NCBI GenBank assembly: GCA_030746775.1
Contig: JASLLZ010000017.1
Span: 1 to 38,567 of the forward strand
From: Rhodospirillales bacterium
GTDB taxonomy: Bacteria > Pseudomonadota > Alphaproteobacteria > Rhodospirillales > JASLLZ01
Direction: 5' to 3'
DNA: 38,567 bases
Position numbers and translations under genes: made by a program. Shown here piece by piece: positions 24,677 to 34,574 of the stretch; within the stretch, counting starts at the first letter, position 1, and each line of letters starts with the position of its first letter. Below the pieces are notes generated by a model. It was not told the origin of the DNA, made no database searches, and was given only the letters and a program-made list of their open reading frames with translations.

Positions 24677-27675
24677 GATTTGATATCCTTTTTCCGTGCC
24701 GCCGCCGGTGTCGCAATCAAGGTTTGCAGATGGGCGTGGGTCGTGGCGGCGATCGAGCGCATTTTCTCTTTTAGGGCGGCGAAGTCAACGGCGCCGCCCG
24801 CCTTGGCCAGATCGGCCTGAAGAGCGCGCGGCACCTGGTCTTCCCAATCCTTGCCGATTTGACCGGCGACGGCGAGGCGCAGCTTGCCCTGGATGGCCTG
24901 CCACAGATCCAGGGCCTCGATCAGTTGGCCGGCCGCCGCGGCGTCCAGCAGAGCGGCGTCGCGGCACAGCTTCAACGCCGTCCGCGTGTTGGTCGCCAGG
25001 ATGCCGGGATGGTCGTGACCGTGGCGCAGTTGCAGATACTGGGCGATGAATTCGACGTCCACAAGACCGCCCCGCAGGTGTTTGACGTCCCACAGGATAT
25101 CGGTTTGGTGTTCGCTGGCCATGCGCTCACGCATATCGGCGACGGCAACCACCAGATCGTCGGAGTCCCGGTGCCGCGTCAGCACGCCTTCGATCAGGTC
25201 CTCCATATCGCGCCGCAGTTTGTCGGCGCCGGCGACGACCCGGGCCCGGGTCAGGGCCATGTGCTCCCACGTCCACGAAGATTCGTCGTGGTAGCGGACC
25301 CATGCCTCGCGGCTCGACGCGATGGGGCCGGCATGGCCCGAGGGCCTGAGGCGCATGTCGACGTCGTAGAGGCTGCCTTCATTGGTCTGGGCCGTCACCG
25401 CGGCGATCAGGCGTTGCGAAAGCCGGGCAAAATAATGGCCCGGCGACAGGGGCCGCGCGCCGTCCGAGGCCTCGGTGCCCTCGGGCACGGTATAGACGAA
25501 GATAAGGTCGAGGTCCGAAGTCTGGGTCATTTCGCGACCGCCCAGCTTGCCCATGGCGATGATCACCAATTCCGACCCGGCGATGCGGCCGTGCCGATCG
25601 GCGAAGGCGCCCTCGACGTGGGGCAGGAGCCGGTTCAGCGCCACCTCGGCGATGTTGCTGAGCGCGATGCCCGCCGCGCCGGGCTCGATGCTTTCGCGCA
25701 GGCTTTGTACGCCGATCTGAAACTTGCGGTCGTGGGCCCAGCGCCGGCAGACGTCAAGCACGTCCTCTATGCTCGCCGCCAGGGCGAGGAGGCGTTCCAG
25801 TTCCTCGTCCAAGGTTTCCATGGGCGGCGGCGGCTCGAAAAAGTCGGCGGTCAGCACATTGTCCAGGATAAACGGACGGCGGCTCAGGTGTTCGGCCAGA
25901 CGGGGCGCCCCGCCGATGATCTCGGCGACCAGGTCGAGCAGGTGGGGATTGGAATGAAACATGGCGAAAAGCTGTACCCCGGCGGGAAGCCGCGCCAGAA
26001 AGCTGTCGAAACGCATGAAGGCATCGTCGGGATTGGACATGCGCGCCAGGGCTTCCAACAGTGCCGGCACCAGCTCGGTTAGGATCTCTCTGGCGCGGGT
26101 GCTGCGCATGGCCCGATAGCGCCCATGATGCCAGCCCCGGATGGCGCGATCGATGCCTTGCGGAATTCCATAGCCCAGGCCTTCGATGGTGCCGAGCGTC
26201 TCGGGATCGGGTTCGCCGCCGGTGAACACCAGGTTCCCCGCCGCCGCGCTGGGCGCGCTGAGGGCCGGCGCGTCCTCGAACAGGTCGGCGTAGTGGCTCT
26301 CGACGGTGCGCAAGGTGGCCATCAGCGCGCCGGCCATGGCATCGCCGTCGTCGTAGCCAAGGAATACCGCCAGGTCGTTCAGGCCCTCCGCGCTGTCGGG
26401 CAGGCTGTGGGTTTGCTCATCGTCGATCATCTGCAAGCGGTGTTCGATTCGGCGCAAGGCGCGGTAGGCGGCAATCAGGTCGTCCGCCGTCGGCCGATCG
26501 ATCTGACCGCATCGCGCCAGGGCGAGAAGGGATTCGACGGTGGCGGCACAACGCAGCCTGGGCTCGCGTCCACCCCATATCAACTGCTGGGTCTGCACGA
26601 AGAATTCAATTTCGCGAATTCCGCCGCGTCCCAGCTTGATGTTATGACCGGCGATGGCGACGCGCCCGCCGCCACGCCGCGCGTTGATCTGGCGCTTGAT
26701 CGAGTGGATATCCTGGATGGCCGCGAAGTCGAGGCTCTTGCGCCAGATAAAGGGGCCAAGCCATTTGAGGAAGGCGCGGCCCGCGGCTCGATCCCCGGCC
26801 ACCGGCCGGGCCTTGATCATGGCGGCGCGTTCCCAGTTCTGACCCAGGCTTTCGTAATAGGTTTCGGCGGCGACGACCGACAGCGCGATAGGGGTGGATC
26901 CGGGATCGGGCCGCAATCTCAGATCGGTGCGGAAGACGTAGCCGTCCGTCGTTCGTTCCTCCATCAGCCTGATCAAGTTGCGGGTCAGGCGTACGACGTG
27001 GTTGTGCAGTGCCGAGGCATCCGCCGTTTCGAATGTGTCGGGGTCGTAAAGAACGATGAAATCGATGTCGCTAGAATAATTGAGCTCCCGCGAGCCCAGC
27101 TTTCCCATGCCCAGAATGACCAGGCCCGAATCGAGTTCCGGATCGTCGGCATGGGGCAGCGAAAAGGCGCCCGTCCGGGCGCTTTGGCGCAGCAGATGGG
27201 CGGCGGCGACGCTCAATGCGGTCTCGGCGAAGTCCGATATCGCCCCGGTAACCTTTTCCAAAGTCCAGACCTCGGCGATGTCGGCCATCGCCACGGCCAG
27301 GGCCAAGCGTCGCTTGGCGATGCGCAGCAGGCGTCCAAGCGCGGTGTCGTCGTGCTCGGTGGTGCGTGCCGCCTCCAGGTTCTTCATGATCGCGTCGACG
27401 ACGGTCGCGGGACCCAGAGTGACGATATCGCGCAGCGCGGCAGGGTCGCTGGCCGCGCATTGAGCGAGAAACGGACTGTTGCCGAATACCGCTTCCAGCA
27501 AGCGGCGTTCGGCCGCCTTTGCGGGGAAGGCGGCGGCGAAGCGGGCCAATGCGGGATCATCCGCGTTTCCGGCGCCTTCGCGCCAACGTTCGATCCCCGT
27601 TCGGGCGCTTTCGGCGCTGGCGGCGCCGGGAAAATTTTCGGGCTCGGAGTTGAGGCCGAAATCGTGCATTTTCAA
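24673..27675 (-). CDS. glnE: bifunctional glutamine synthetase adenylyltransferase / adenylyl-removing enzyme
   Basis: GlnE adds or removes AMP on glutamine synthetase in response to PII and glutamine. The 1000-residue product has both nucleotidyltransferase domains. The N-terminal deadenylylating one has 'GMGKLGSRELNYSSDIDFI' at about 187-210. The C-terminal adenylylating one has 'AMGKLGGREMTQTSDLDLI' at about 702-725, each with the paired acidic residues. The linker with 'GRGGIREIEFFVQTQQL' is typical of GlnE. The length is normal for alphaproteobacteria. It diverges from the AsmA-like gene across a 49-base gap that contains a perfect palindrome. Confidence 0.95.
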   Translation of the reverse strand: MKMHDFGLNSEPENFPGAASAESARTGIERWREGAGNADDPALARFAAAFPAKAAERRLLEAVFGNSPFLAQCAASDPAALRDIVTLGPATVVDAIMKNLEAARTTEHDDTALGRLLRIAKRRLALAVAMADIAEVWTLEKVTGAISDFAETALSVAAAHLLRQSARTGAFSLPHADDPELDSGLVILGMGKLGSRELNYSSDIDFIVLYDPDTFETADASALHNHVVRLTRNLIRLMEERTTDGYVFRTDLRLRPDPGSTPIALSVVAAETYYESLGQNWERAAMIKARPVAGDRAAGRAFLKWLGPFIWRKSLDFAAIQDIHSIKRQINARRGGGRVAIAGHNIKLGRGGIREIEFFVQTQQLIWGGREPRLRCAATVESLLALARCGQIDRPTADDLIAAYRALRRIEHRLQMIDDEQTHSLPDSAEGLNDLAVFLGYDDGDAMAGALMATLRTVESHYADLFEDAPALSAPSAAAGNLVFTGGEPDPETLGTIEGLGYGIPQGIDRAIRGWHHGRYRAMRSTRAREILTELVPALLEALARMSNPDDAFMRFDSFLARLPAGVQLFAMFHSNPHLLDLVAEIIGGAPRLAEHLSRRPFILDNVLTADFFEPPPPMETLDEELERLLALAASIEDVLDVCRRWAHDRKFQIGVQSLRESIEPGAAGIALSNIAEVALNRLLPHVEGAFADRHGRIAGSELVIIAMGKLGGREMTQTSDLDLIFVYTVPEGTEASDGARPLSPGHYFARLSQRLIAAVTAQTNEGSLYDVDMRLRPSGHAGPIASSREAWVRYHDESSWTWEHMALTRARVVAGADKLRRDMEDLIEGVLTRHRDSDDLVVAVADMRERMASEHQTDILWDVKHLRGGLVDVEFIAQYLQLRHGHDHPGILATNTRTALKLCRDAALLDAAAAGQLIEALDLWQAIQGKLRLAVAGQIGKDWEDQVPRALQADLAKAGGAVDFAALKEKMRSIAATTHAHLQTLIATPAAARKKDIKS

Positions 27676-27685
27676 TTACTCCGAT

Positions 27686-27704
27686 TTGCCGCAGACTGCG
27701 GCAA
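27686..27704. repeat. perfect 8-bp inverted repeat between glnE and the AsmA-like gene
   Basis: TTGCCGCA-GAC-TGCGGCAA. It fills the middle of the 49-base divergent gap, 10 bases from the glnE start and 20 from the other start. It could be an operator for both genes or a leader hairpin. Confidence 0.7.
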
Positions 27705-27724
27705 CGGCGGACCGCGGTCAAGCG

Positions 27725-30700
27725 ATGGCCCAAGCGAGGAATAATCGCGTGCTAACACGAACGTTTCGCACTCTGTTTCAGTTGATCGGCGGCCTGACGG
27801 CGGGTTTGGCGATCCTCATCGTCCTGCTCGCCTGGCGGTTGACCGTGGGACCCATTTCGCTGGCTTTTCTATCGCCCTATATCGAGCGCGTTCTGACCAC
27901 CGACCCGACGTCGTTTAGCATCGGCCTCGACGACACCATCCTGACCTGGGCGGGTTGGGAACGCACCTTGGATATCCGCGTCCTCAACGTGCGCGCCGTC
28001 GATCCCGACGGCAAGGTGATTGCCAGTGTCCCGGAACTTTCGCTTTCGTTGAGCGCACGGGCAATGATGGGAGGTCTGGTGGCGCCCAAGAGCATCGATT
28101 TGTTTGGCCCCAGTCTGCTTCTCGTTCGCCACGAGGACGGTCGCTTCGAGGTCGGTTCCCGTCAGGGCGCGCAGCGGTCGGACCGGTTGTTGACGCTGGT
28201 GTTTGACGCCTTGCAAAGCGGACCCGATCCGCGCAATGCCCTGAGCTATCTGACCCGGGTGGTCATCGTCGACGCCGACGTGACTTTCGAGGACCGGAGT
28301 CTGGGAACCACGTGGCGGAGCCCCTCGAACCGGATGAGCCTGTTCCGCACGCTCACAGGCATCGAGGGCGACCTTTCCTTCGATCTGTCTGTCGCCGATC
28401 AGCAGACCCACGTCACCGTCGGCGGCACCTATCTGGCGGCCGACCGGAAACTCGATTTCGGCATGGAATTCGGCGCCATGGATTTGTCCGTATTGTCCCA
28501 CTTGTCTCCGCATCTCGCGCCCTTGGCCGCCCTCGACATTCCAGTGCGGGGGACGATCACCGCCGCCATGGATATCGACGGCACGGTGGACAAGATCGGA
28601 TTCGTCCTCAACGGGGATGCGGGACGGATACGGCTACCCGCCCCGTTCGCCCAACAGTTGCCGATCGAAAGCTTGGCGGTGAGCGGCAACTACGATGGCC
28701 CCTTAGGGAGTCTCGTGGTTGACGAACTGCGTGCCGAACTGGGCGAGCGAGGACGTTTGGTGCTGCCCGCCTCCGACGGCCATGCGATCCCCTTGAAGAC
28801 GGTGCGGGCCCGGGGTCGTTTCCTGGCCCGCGAGAAACGTCTCGTAGTGGGGGCGCTGGAGGCCGACCTGCAAGGCCCCAAGGTCAGCCTCGGCGCCACC
28901 ATCGACGGTGACGGCGGGAACCTCACAGGAAAAGTGAAGGGGTCGCTGAACGACGTGCCCATCGACGAGGTGAGGCGCTATTGGCCGCAAGCCTGGGGAA
29001 CGGACGCGCACCAATGGATCACCGCCAATCTGTCCGACGGGTGGTTGCGCCAAGTCACTGCCGGACTCTCGTTCAAGGCGACGGGGAAAGATTCTTTCGA
29101 TTTGGTCGCCCTTGACGGAGATATGATACTCGAAGGCGTTACGGTCGATTACCTGGCGCCCATGCCCAAGGTCAGGAACGTCGCGAGCACGGTAACGTTC
29201 GATCGCAAGCGGCTCGAGATGAAGGTGAGCGGCGGGCGAAGCGGCAACTTGAAGGTGCCCGAGGGCAAAGTCGTATTCACCGGCCTGGACGCTTACGACC
29301 AGTACGCGGATGTCACTCTTGCCATCGAAGGGCCGATGCGCGACGCCATCGAACTGATCGAACACGAACCGCTTGGTTTTGCCTCGACGATCGGACTCGC
29401 CGCCGACAAGACGAGCGGCGTTGCCAGCACCGGACTTAAACTGCGGTTCATCGTCGAACATGCCCTTTCGGCGGATCGTATCAAGGTGTCCGCTACCTCG
29501 CGGCTCGATGACGTAGCGATTGCCGACATCTTCGGCGGGATGGACATCGTTCAGGGAAAACTGGGCGTCGAAGTGGACAATCAGGCGATGACGGTTCGCG
29601 GCCGCGCCGACCTGGGGGCCATCCCGGTCTTGTTGGCGTGGCGGCGGAACTTCGGCGACACGCCGGCCTTCCAAAGCCGTTACCAGATCAAAGGCCTGAT
29701 TGAACAGGACCAGTGGGCCAAGAGCCTGGGTTTCGACTTCGCTCCCTTCACCGGAGATACCATCAGAGGGCCCACCGAGGCCGAGGTGACGGTAACCGAA
29801 TTCGATGACAAGCGCCGGGAGGTCCGGGCCAAACTCGATCTGACCGAGACCCACCTTCTGCTCGCCGACCTCAAGTGGATCAAGCCACAAGGCGTTCCCG
29901 GCACCGCCCAGGTGGACTTGACGATGCAGGGTGACCAAGTCCGCGCCATCGACCGCTTCACCATCGAAGCCGGCGACTTGAAGGTGCTCGGTTCCGCTCA
30001 ACTGGCGCCTGACGGCAAGGGGGTGAGGCGTCTGGTGTTCGACCGCTTCGCTTATGACCGCAACGATTTGAGCGGCGTCGTGATGCCGCTTTCCAATGGT
30101 GGCTGGGACGCCAATTTCAAAGGTGCCAGCTTCGATCTGTCACCCACTCTTAACGATCTGCGCGTCGGTTCCAGCCTGGAGGGCGACTTCGCGGAGCGGC
30201 CAGACATAGGACCCGATATCGTCGTATCGATGAATATCGACCGGGTCTGGCTGGGCGAGGAACGTTACTTGAAGCAGGTCGCCGGCATCGTCTCTCGTCA
30301 CGGCGACAAATGGACCAACATCGACTTGCAGGGCCGCCTGGAAGGGAACAAGCTATTCAAGCTGATGGTCAAGCCGGCGGACGGGCGAACGCGCGCCGTG
30401 ACCATCAGCGCCGAGGACGCCGGTGCGGCCTTGCGCGCTTTCGATCTTTACGAAAGCATGATGGGCGGCACGCTGAAGCTCAACGGCACCTTCGACGACA
30501 GCAAACCTAGCTCCCCCCTGACGGCGCGCCTGACGATCAACGGCTACCGCGTCGTCGATGCCCCCGCCCTGGCCCAACTGATCAGCATCATGGCGCTCAC
30601 CGGAATATTGGAGTCCCTTCAAGGCGACGGGTTGAGTTTCACCACGCTCGATGCGCCGTTCGTCTTCGAAGGTGGCGTCCTTGAGGTGTCGGAGGCGCGG

Positions 30701-31033
30701 GCCACCGGCGTCTCCCTCGGCTTCACCGCGTCGGGCAATATCTATACCGCCGCCGACGTGGTCAATCTGGAGGGCACGGTGGTACCCGCTTATGCGATCA
30801 ACAGCCTTCTGGGGCACATCCCGCTGCTTGGCGAACTGTTCACCGGCGGGGAAAAGGGCGGCGGGGTCTTCGCCGCCAATTACCGGATGCATGGCCCCAC
30901 CGAGGACCCGAAGATCGAGGTCAATCCGCTGTCGGCCCTGGCCCCCGGCTTTCTGCGCGAGCTGTTCGGAATTTTCGAAGGGGTTGAGACGAAACCGGCC
31001 ACCAACGAGGATACGCAGCAAGATTCTCAGTAA
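27725..31033 (+). CDS. large AsmA/YhdP-like envelope protein (DUF3971 and AsmA-like C-terminus)
   Basis: From ATG 27725 the product has 1102 residues; a GTG at 27748 is an alternative. A membrane anchor lies near residues 18-42 ('LIGGLTAGLAILIVLLAWRL'), followed by a very long beta-rich periplasmic part with repeated strand patterns. The C-terminal segment ('FTASGNIYTAADVVNLEGTV', 'PAYAINSLLGHIPLLGELF', 'GVFAANYRMHGPTEDPKIEV') is the AsmA-like C-terminal domain. YhdP/TamB/AsmA-type proteins form bridges that carry phospholipid between the membranes. The end of the protein lies 12 bases from the end of tyrS, which converges. The open frame extends upstream into glnE on the other strand, which is not taken as coding. 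Confidence 0.85.
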   Translation: MAQARNNRVLTRTFRTLFQLIGGLTAGLAILIVLLAWRLTVGPISLAFLSPYIERVLTTDPTSFSIGLDDTILTWAGWERTLDIRVLNVRAVDPDGKVIASVPELSLSLSARAMMGGLVAPKSIDLFGPSLLLVRHEDGRFEVGSRQGAQRSDRLLTLVFDALQSGPDPRNALSYLTRVVIVDADVTFEDRSLGTTWRSPSNRMSLFRTLTGIEGDLSFDLSVADQQTHVTVGGTYLAADRKLDFGMEFGAMDLSVLSHLSPHLAPLAALDIPVRGTITAAMDIDGTVDKIGFVLNGDAGRIRLPAPFAQQLPIESLAVSGNYDGPLGSLVVDELRAELGERGRLVLPASDGHAIPLKTVRARGRFLAREKRLVVGALEADLQGPKVSLGATIDGDGGNLTGKVKGSLNDVPIDEVRRYWPQAWGTDAHQWITANLSDGWLRQVTAGLSFKATGKDSFDLVALDGDMILEGVTVDYLAPMPKVRNVASTVTFDRKRLEMKVSGGRSGNLKVPEGKVVFTGLDAYDQYADVTLAIEGPMRDAIELIEHEPLGFASTIGLAADKTSGVASTGLKLRFIVEHALSADRIKVSATSRLDDVAIADIFGGMDIVQGKLGVEVDNQAMTVRGRADLGAIPVLLAWRRNFGDTPAFQSRYQIKGLIEQDQWAKSLGFDFAPFTGDTIRGPTEAEVTVTEFDDKRREVRAKLDLTETHLLLADLKWIKPQGVPGTAQVDLTMQGDQVRAIDRFTIEAGDLKVLGSAQLAPDGKGVRRLVFDRFAYDRNDLSGVVMPLSNGGWDANFKGASFDLSPTLNDLRVGSSLEGDFAERPDIGPDIVVSMNIDRVWLGEERYLKQVAGIVSRHGDKWTNIDLQGRLEGNKLFKLMVKPADGRTRAVTISAEDAGAALRAFDLYESMMGGTLKLNGTFDDSKPSSPLTARLTINGYRVVDAPALAQLISIMALTGILESLQGDGLSFTTLDAPFVFEGGVLEVSEARATGVSLGFTASGNIYTAADVVNLEGTVVPAYAINSLLGHIPLLGELFTGGEKGGGVFAANYRMHGPTEDPKIEVNPLSALAPGFLRELFGIFEGVETKPATNEDTQQDSQ

Positions 31034-31044
31034 GACGTGAACGA

Positions 31045-32295
31045 TCAGACCGCCCGCACCAAGGCGTGGCGTTTCTTTCCCGCCGACAGTTTGATGACGC
31101 CGTTATTGATATCGTCGAAGCCTATCATCTGCGTTTCCGCGCCGATGACGGTGTCGTTGAGACGCGCGCCGCCGGCCTTGATGAGTCGTCTAGCCTCGCT
31201 CTTGGTGGCGGTGAGGCCGGCGCGGTACAGGATATCGAAGGCGGCGAAGCCGGTCTTCAACGCCTCGAGGGAAAGGTCGACGGTCGGCAGTTGATCGCCG
31301 ATGGCGCCGTCTTCGAAGGTGCTTTGCGCCGTGGCCTGGGCGGTGGCGGCGGCAGCTTCCCCGTGGCACATTTCGGTTGCCTCGGTGGCAAGAATTTTCT
31401 TTGCCTCGTTGATCTCGGCCTCTTCGAGGGCCTCCAGGCGGGCGATCTCGTCCAGCGGCAATTCGGTAAACAGGCGCAGGAAACGGCCGACATCGGCGTC
31501 CTCCGTATTGCGCCAGTACTGCCAATAGTCGTAGGCCGAAACCAAGTCCTCGTTGAGCCACACCGCGCCCTTCGCGGTCTTGCCCATCTTGGCGCCGGAC
31601 GCCGTGGTCAAAAGCGGCGTGGTCAGGCCATAGAGGGAAAGACCGTCCACACGGCGGCCCAATTCGACGCCGCCGACAATGTTGCCCCATTGATCCGATC
31701 CGCCCATCTGCACGGTGCAATCGTGGCGCCGGCACAGTTCCAGGAAGTCGTAAGCCTGTAGCACCATGTAGTTGAACTCGAGAAACGTAAGCGGCTGTTG
31801 GCGATCGAGGCGCGCCTTTACGCTTTCGAGACCGAGCATGCGATTGACCGAAAACTGGGAGCCGTATTGGCGCAGGAACGGAATGTAGCGAAGATCGTCC
31901 AGCCACTCGGCGTTATTGACCATGAGGGCGTCCGTGGGGCCGTCGCCGAAGGTAAGGAAAGCGGAGAATACCCGTTTGATGGAATCCATGTTGGCGGCGA
32001 TCTCATAATCGCCCAACATTTGGCGTGACTCGTCCTTTCCCGAAGGGTCGCCGACCTTGGTCGTGCCGCCGCCCATGAGAACGATGGGTTTGTGTCCCGT
32101 TCGTTGCAGCCAGCGCAGCAGCATGATTGACACAAGGCTTCCGACGTGCAGGCTTGGGGCCGTGCAGTCAAAGCCGATGTAGGCGGTGATCATGCCCTCG
32201 GCGGCTCGCGAGTCGAGTTCGTCGAGGTCCGTGCATTGGTGAAGATAACCGCGCTCGACGACGGCTCGGATGAATTCCGATCGGTGGGTGGTCAT
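31045..32295 (-). CDS. tyrS: tyrosyl-tRNA synthetase
   Basis: The 416-residue class I synthetase attaches tyrosine to its tRNA. The HIGH-type motif appears in '[14 protein letters not shown]', the tyrosine/tRNA-binding region in '[20 protein letters not shown]', the KMSKS-type motif as '[13 protein letters not shown]', and an S4 RNA-binding domain closes the protein ('[16 protein letters not shown]'). The ATG at 32295 is chosen because family members start close to the '[17 protein letters not shown]' segment. The open frame runs further up to 32523, but that would overlap the divergent anmK gene. Confidence 0.95.
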   Translation of the reverse strand: MTTHRSEFIRAVVERGYLHQCTDLDELDSRAAEGMITAYIGFDCTAPSLHVGSLVSIMLLRWLQRTGHKPIVLMGGGTTKVGDPSGKDESRQMLGDYEIAANMDSIKRVFSAFLTFGDGPTDALMVNNAEWLDDLRYIPFLRQYGSQFSVNRMLGLESVKARLDRQQPLTFLEFNYMVLQAYDFLELCRRHDCTVQMGGSDQWGNIVGGVELGRRVDGLSLYGLTTPLLTTASGAKMGKTAKGAVWLNEDLVSAYDYWQYWRNTEDADVGRFLRLFTELPLDEIARLEALEEAEINEAKKILATEATEMCHGEAAAATAQATAQSTFEDGAIGDQLPTVDLSLEALKTGFAAFDILYRAGLTATKSEARRLIKAGGARLNDTVIGAETQMIGFDDINNGVIKLSAGKKRHALVRAV

Positions 32296-32440
32296 TGTCG
32301 ATTCGCCCCCGATCCCAAATCTGGGATGAGCACCCGATTTGGCGCACCGCAAGGGGTTTATTCCCAATCCTTGCGTAAAGGGCGGGTAATTATCACAATC
32401 CCCCGTGACGTACAATATGGCGCGGGAAAAAGAGGAGCGC

Positions 32441-33559
32441 ATGAACGAACGGACGCCATTGGTCGCGCTTGGGTTGATGAGCGGCACTTCGCTCGACGGA
32501 ATAGACGCCGCCATCCTGCGCACGGACGGCGAGCGTATCTTGGAATTCGGTCCCCACGCGACCGTGCCTTACTACGCCGCATTTCGGGCCCGGCTGCGCG
32601 CAATCTTGGGGGAGGGGGCTGATGACGGCGGACAACTGCAGTCCGTGGTTCGGGATCTGACCGTCAAGCACGCCTTGGCCGTTCGGTTCGTGCTGGCCGA
32701 AAACGACATGACGGCGTCGGATATCGACCTTGTCGGCTTCCATGGCCACACCATCTGGCACAGTCCGGGCGAAGGGATTACCCGACAAATCGGCGACGGG
32801 GAACTCTTATCCAGTTTGACGGAAATATCCGTGATTGACGACTTCCGCGGCCAAGACGTCGCCGCCGGCGGCCAGGGTGCACCCTTGGCGCCCTTGTTCC
32901 ACACGGTGCTGGCCCGCGACCTGGAAAAGCCTCTTGCCATCGTTAATTTTGGCGGTGTCGCCAACATCACGTGGATCGGACCGGCGTCTTCGCCCGGCGA
33001 TGACGAAAGGATCATCGCCTTCGATACGGGCCCCGGAATCGCCCCCATCGACGACTGGATCTTTCGCCAGACCGGAAAAAGATTCGACGAGGACGGCGCC
33101 CTGGCACGGGCCGGAACCCCCGACGAGGTGATTATCGACGCCATATTCGACCATCCCTTTTTCCGCCAGTCACCGCCCAAGTCCCTGGATCGCCACACCT
33201 TCGACCTGGCGGCCTTGGATTCGCATTCGCCGGCCGATGGCGCCGCCACCTTGACCAAATTGACGGCTGCCTGCGTGGCTAGGGCGCGGCAATACTTGCC
33301 GGCGCCGCCGCGGCGCTGGCTGGTGACGGGTGGTGGGCGCCACAACGGGGCCTTGATGGAGGCCCTGGCGGCTGCCGTGGGCGCACCGGTCGATCCCGTC
33401 GAGAGCGTGGGCTGGAACGGTGATGTCTTGGAGGCTCAGGCTTTCGCCTACCTGGCCGTGCGGTCGCGCTACGGCCTGCCCCTGAGCCTGCCGGAAACCA
33501 CCGGCGTGGCCCAGCCGACAACCGGCGGAACATTCCACAAGGTGACCGAGAGGGCCTGA
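32441..33559 (+). CDS. anmK: anhydro-N-acetylmuramic acid kinase
   Basis: AnmK phosphorylates 1,6-anhydro-MurNAc recovered from cell-wall turnover while opening its ring. The 372-residue protein begins '[20 protein letters not shown]', the ATP-binding signature of the family, and has '[12 protein letters not shown]', '[13 protein letters not shown]', '[11 protein letters not shown]' and '[15 protein letters not shown]'. The ATG at 32441 fits the family length and follows GAGGAG; GTG 32405 and ATG 32417 are possible earlier starts. It diverges from tyrS, a pairing also common elsewhere. Confidence 0.94.
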   Translation: MNERTPLVALGLMSGTSLDGIDAAILRTDGERILEFGPHATVPYYAAFRARLRAILGEGADDGGQLQSVVRDLTVKHALAVRFVLAENDMTASDIDLVGFHGHTIWHSPGEGITRQIGDGELLSSLTEISVIDDFRGQDVAAGGQGAPLAPLFHTVLARDLEKPLAIVNFGGVANITWIGPASSPGDDERIIAFDTGPGIAPIDDWIFRQTGKRFDEDGALARAGTPDEVIIDAIFDHPFFRQSPPKSLDRHTFDLAALDSHSPADGAATLTKLTAACVARARQYLPAPPRRWLVTGGGRHNGALMEALAAAVGAPVDPVESVGWNGDVLEAQAFAYLAVRSRYGLPLSLPETTGVAQPTTGGTFHKVTERA

Positions 33560-33577
33560 AGCCCCGGATCGCTGGCG

Positions 33578-34225
33578 CTAAGCCGCCTTGTCCAGGGCCT
33601 TGTCCAGATATTCGTTGATGAGGGTGCTGACGGCATCGATCTTGTCCTGGAACAAGTGGTCGGCGCCGGCGATAACGTGATAGTCGATTTCTATGGTCTT
33701 CTGACTGGAAAGTTTTTCCGCCAGCTTGCCGACCGAAGAAACGGGAACGACCTCGTCTTTCTCGCCATGGATGATAAGCCCGGACGACGGACAGGGCGCC
33801 AGAAACGTGAAATCATTGACGCTGGCCGGCGGCGCCAAGGAAATAAAGCCGCTGATTTCCGGCCGGCGCATCATCAATTGCATGCCGATCCAGGCACCAA
33901 ACGAAAACCCGCCGATCCAGCACCCCGACGCATTGGGATTGTAACTCTGCATCCAATCGAGGGCGGAGGCGGCGTCGCTCAACTCGCCGGGTCCATTGTC
34001 GAATTCACCTTGGGAGCGTCCGACGCCGCGGAAGTTGAAACGGAGCACCGAGAACCCACGGCGCACGAACACCTGGTACAGCGTGTAAACAATCTTGTTG
34101 TTCATGGTGCCGCCGTGCAGCGGATGGGGATGCAAGAGAAGCGCAATCGGCGCCGCCCCCCCTTTGCGGTGGTGATAACGGCCTTCGAGACGGCCGTCCG
34201 GACCGTTGAAGATGACTTCAGGCAT
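33578..34225 (-). CDS. alpha/beta hydrolase (small, dienelactone-hydrolase-like)
   Basis: The 215-residue protein has the short alpha/beta hydrolase layout. The oxyanion region is 'ALLLHPHPLHGGTMNNK', a serine nucleophile lies in 'IGGFSFGAWIG', the acid in 'HGEKDEVVPV' and the His in 'IAGADHLFQDK'. All triad residues are present. Proteins of this type ('HPHP..GG.M') are widespread in alphaproteobacteria and mostly lack a known substrate. It converges on anmK with 18 bases between them. Confidence 0.85.
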   Translation of the reverse strand: MPEVIFNGPDGRLEGRYHHRKGGAAPIALLLHPHPLHGGTMNNKIVYTLYQVFVRRGFSVLRFNFRGVGRSQGEFDNGPGELSDAASALDWMQSYNPNASGCWIGGFSFGAWIGMQLMMRRPEISGFISLAPPASVNDFTFLAPCPSSGLIIHGEKDEVVPVSSVGKLAEKLSSQKTIEIDYHVIAGADHLFQDKIDAVSTLINEYLDKALDKAA

Positions 34226-34574
34226 GGTTTGATGTCAAAGTGAAAGGCTTCCTAAGGTTGCCAATGCTGAGGGGAATACTCGGAAACAATGTTAAAACCT
34301 CGGGGACCCAATCTTGATCGCCGCGATGGGGCGTCTTATATCTCAGAATGAAACGGCTTGATGGGGTTCCATTCGGTTCCGGGGGGAACAGAGCGCGCCT
34401 CTCCAATCCACCTGGAGCGTAAGATAGAGCAGCACGCATGTTTTTCAAGTACCATCAAAAGGATATCGATGACGGCCGGTACGTGACGCAACGGCTTGCT
34501 TGCCGACCGAAGCGGTCAGGACGAAGCGAAAAAGCCCGATTTGGGCGAGAAAGACGTGGAGAAGGAGCGAGAAA
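34226..34574. other. intergenic region upstream of the isc-type operon
   Basis: This 349-base gap holds the promoter candidate at 34314-34342. It also has a 46-codon frame (34438-34578) whose TGA overlaps the GTG of the IscR-type gene; its product is basic and matches nothing I know, so it is not called as a gene. I see no clear IscR-box or other riboswitch. Confidence 0.5.
34314..34342 (+). promoter_or_regulatory. candidate promoter of the iscR-type operon
   Basis: TTGATC (34314-34319), a 17-base spacer and TATATC (34337-34342); each box matches consensus at four of six bases. The leader would be about 225 bases, long enough for further control. Confidence 0.4.

Noticed and set aside
27479-27724. 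Upstream extension of the AsmA-like gene
   Set aside because: The extra 82 codons overlap the start of glnE on the other strand and read as a shadow of it. The membrane anchor begins only after 27725.
32296-32523. N-terminal extension of TyrS
   Set aside because: The family starts near the segment coded at 32295, and the extension would overlap anmK on the other strand.
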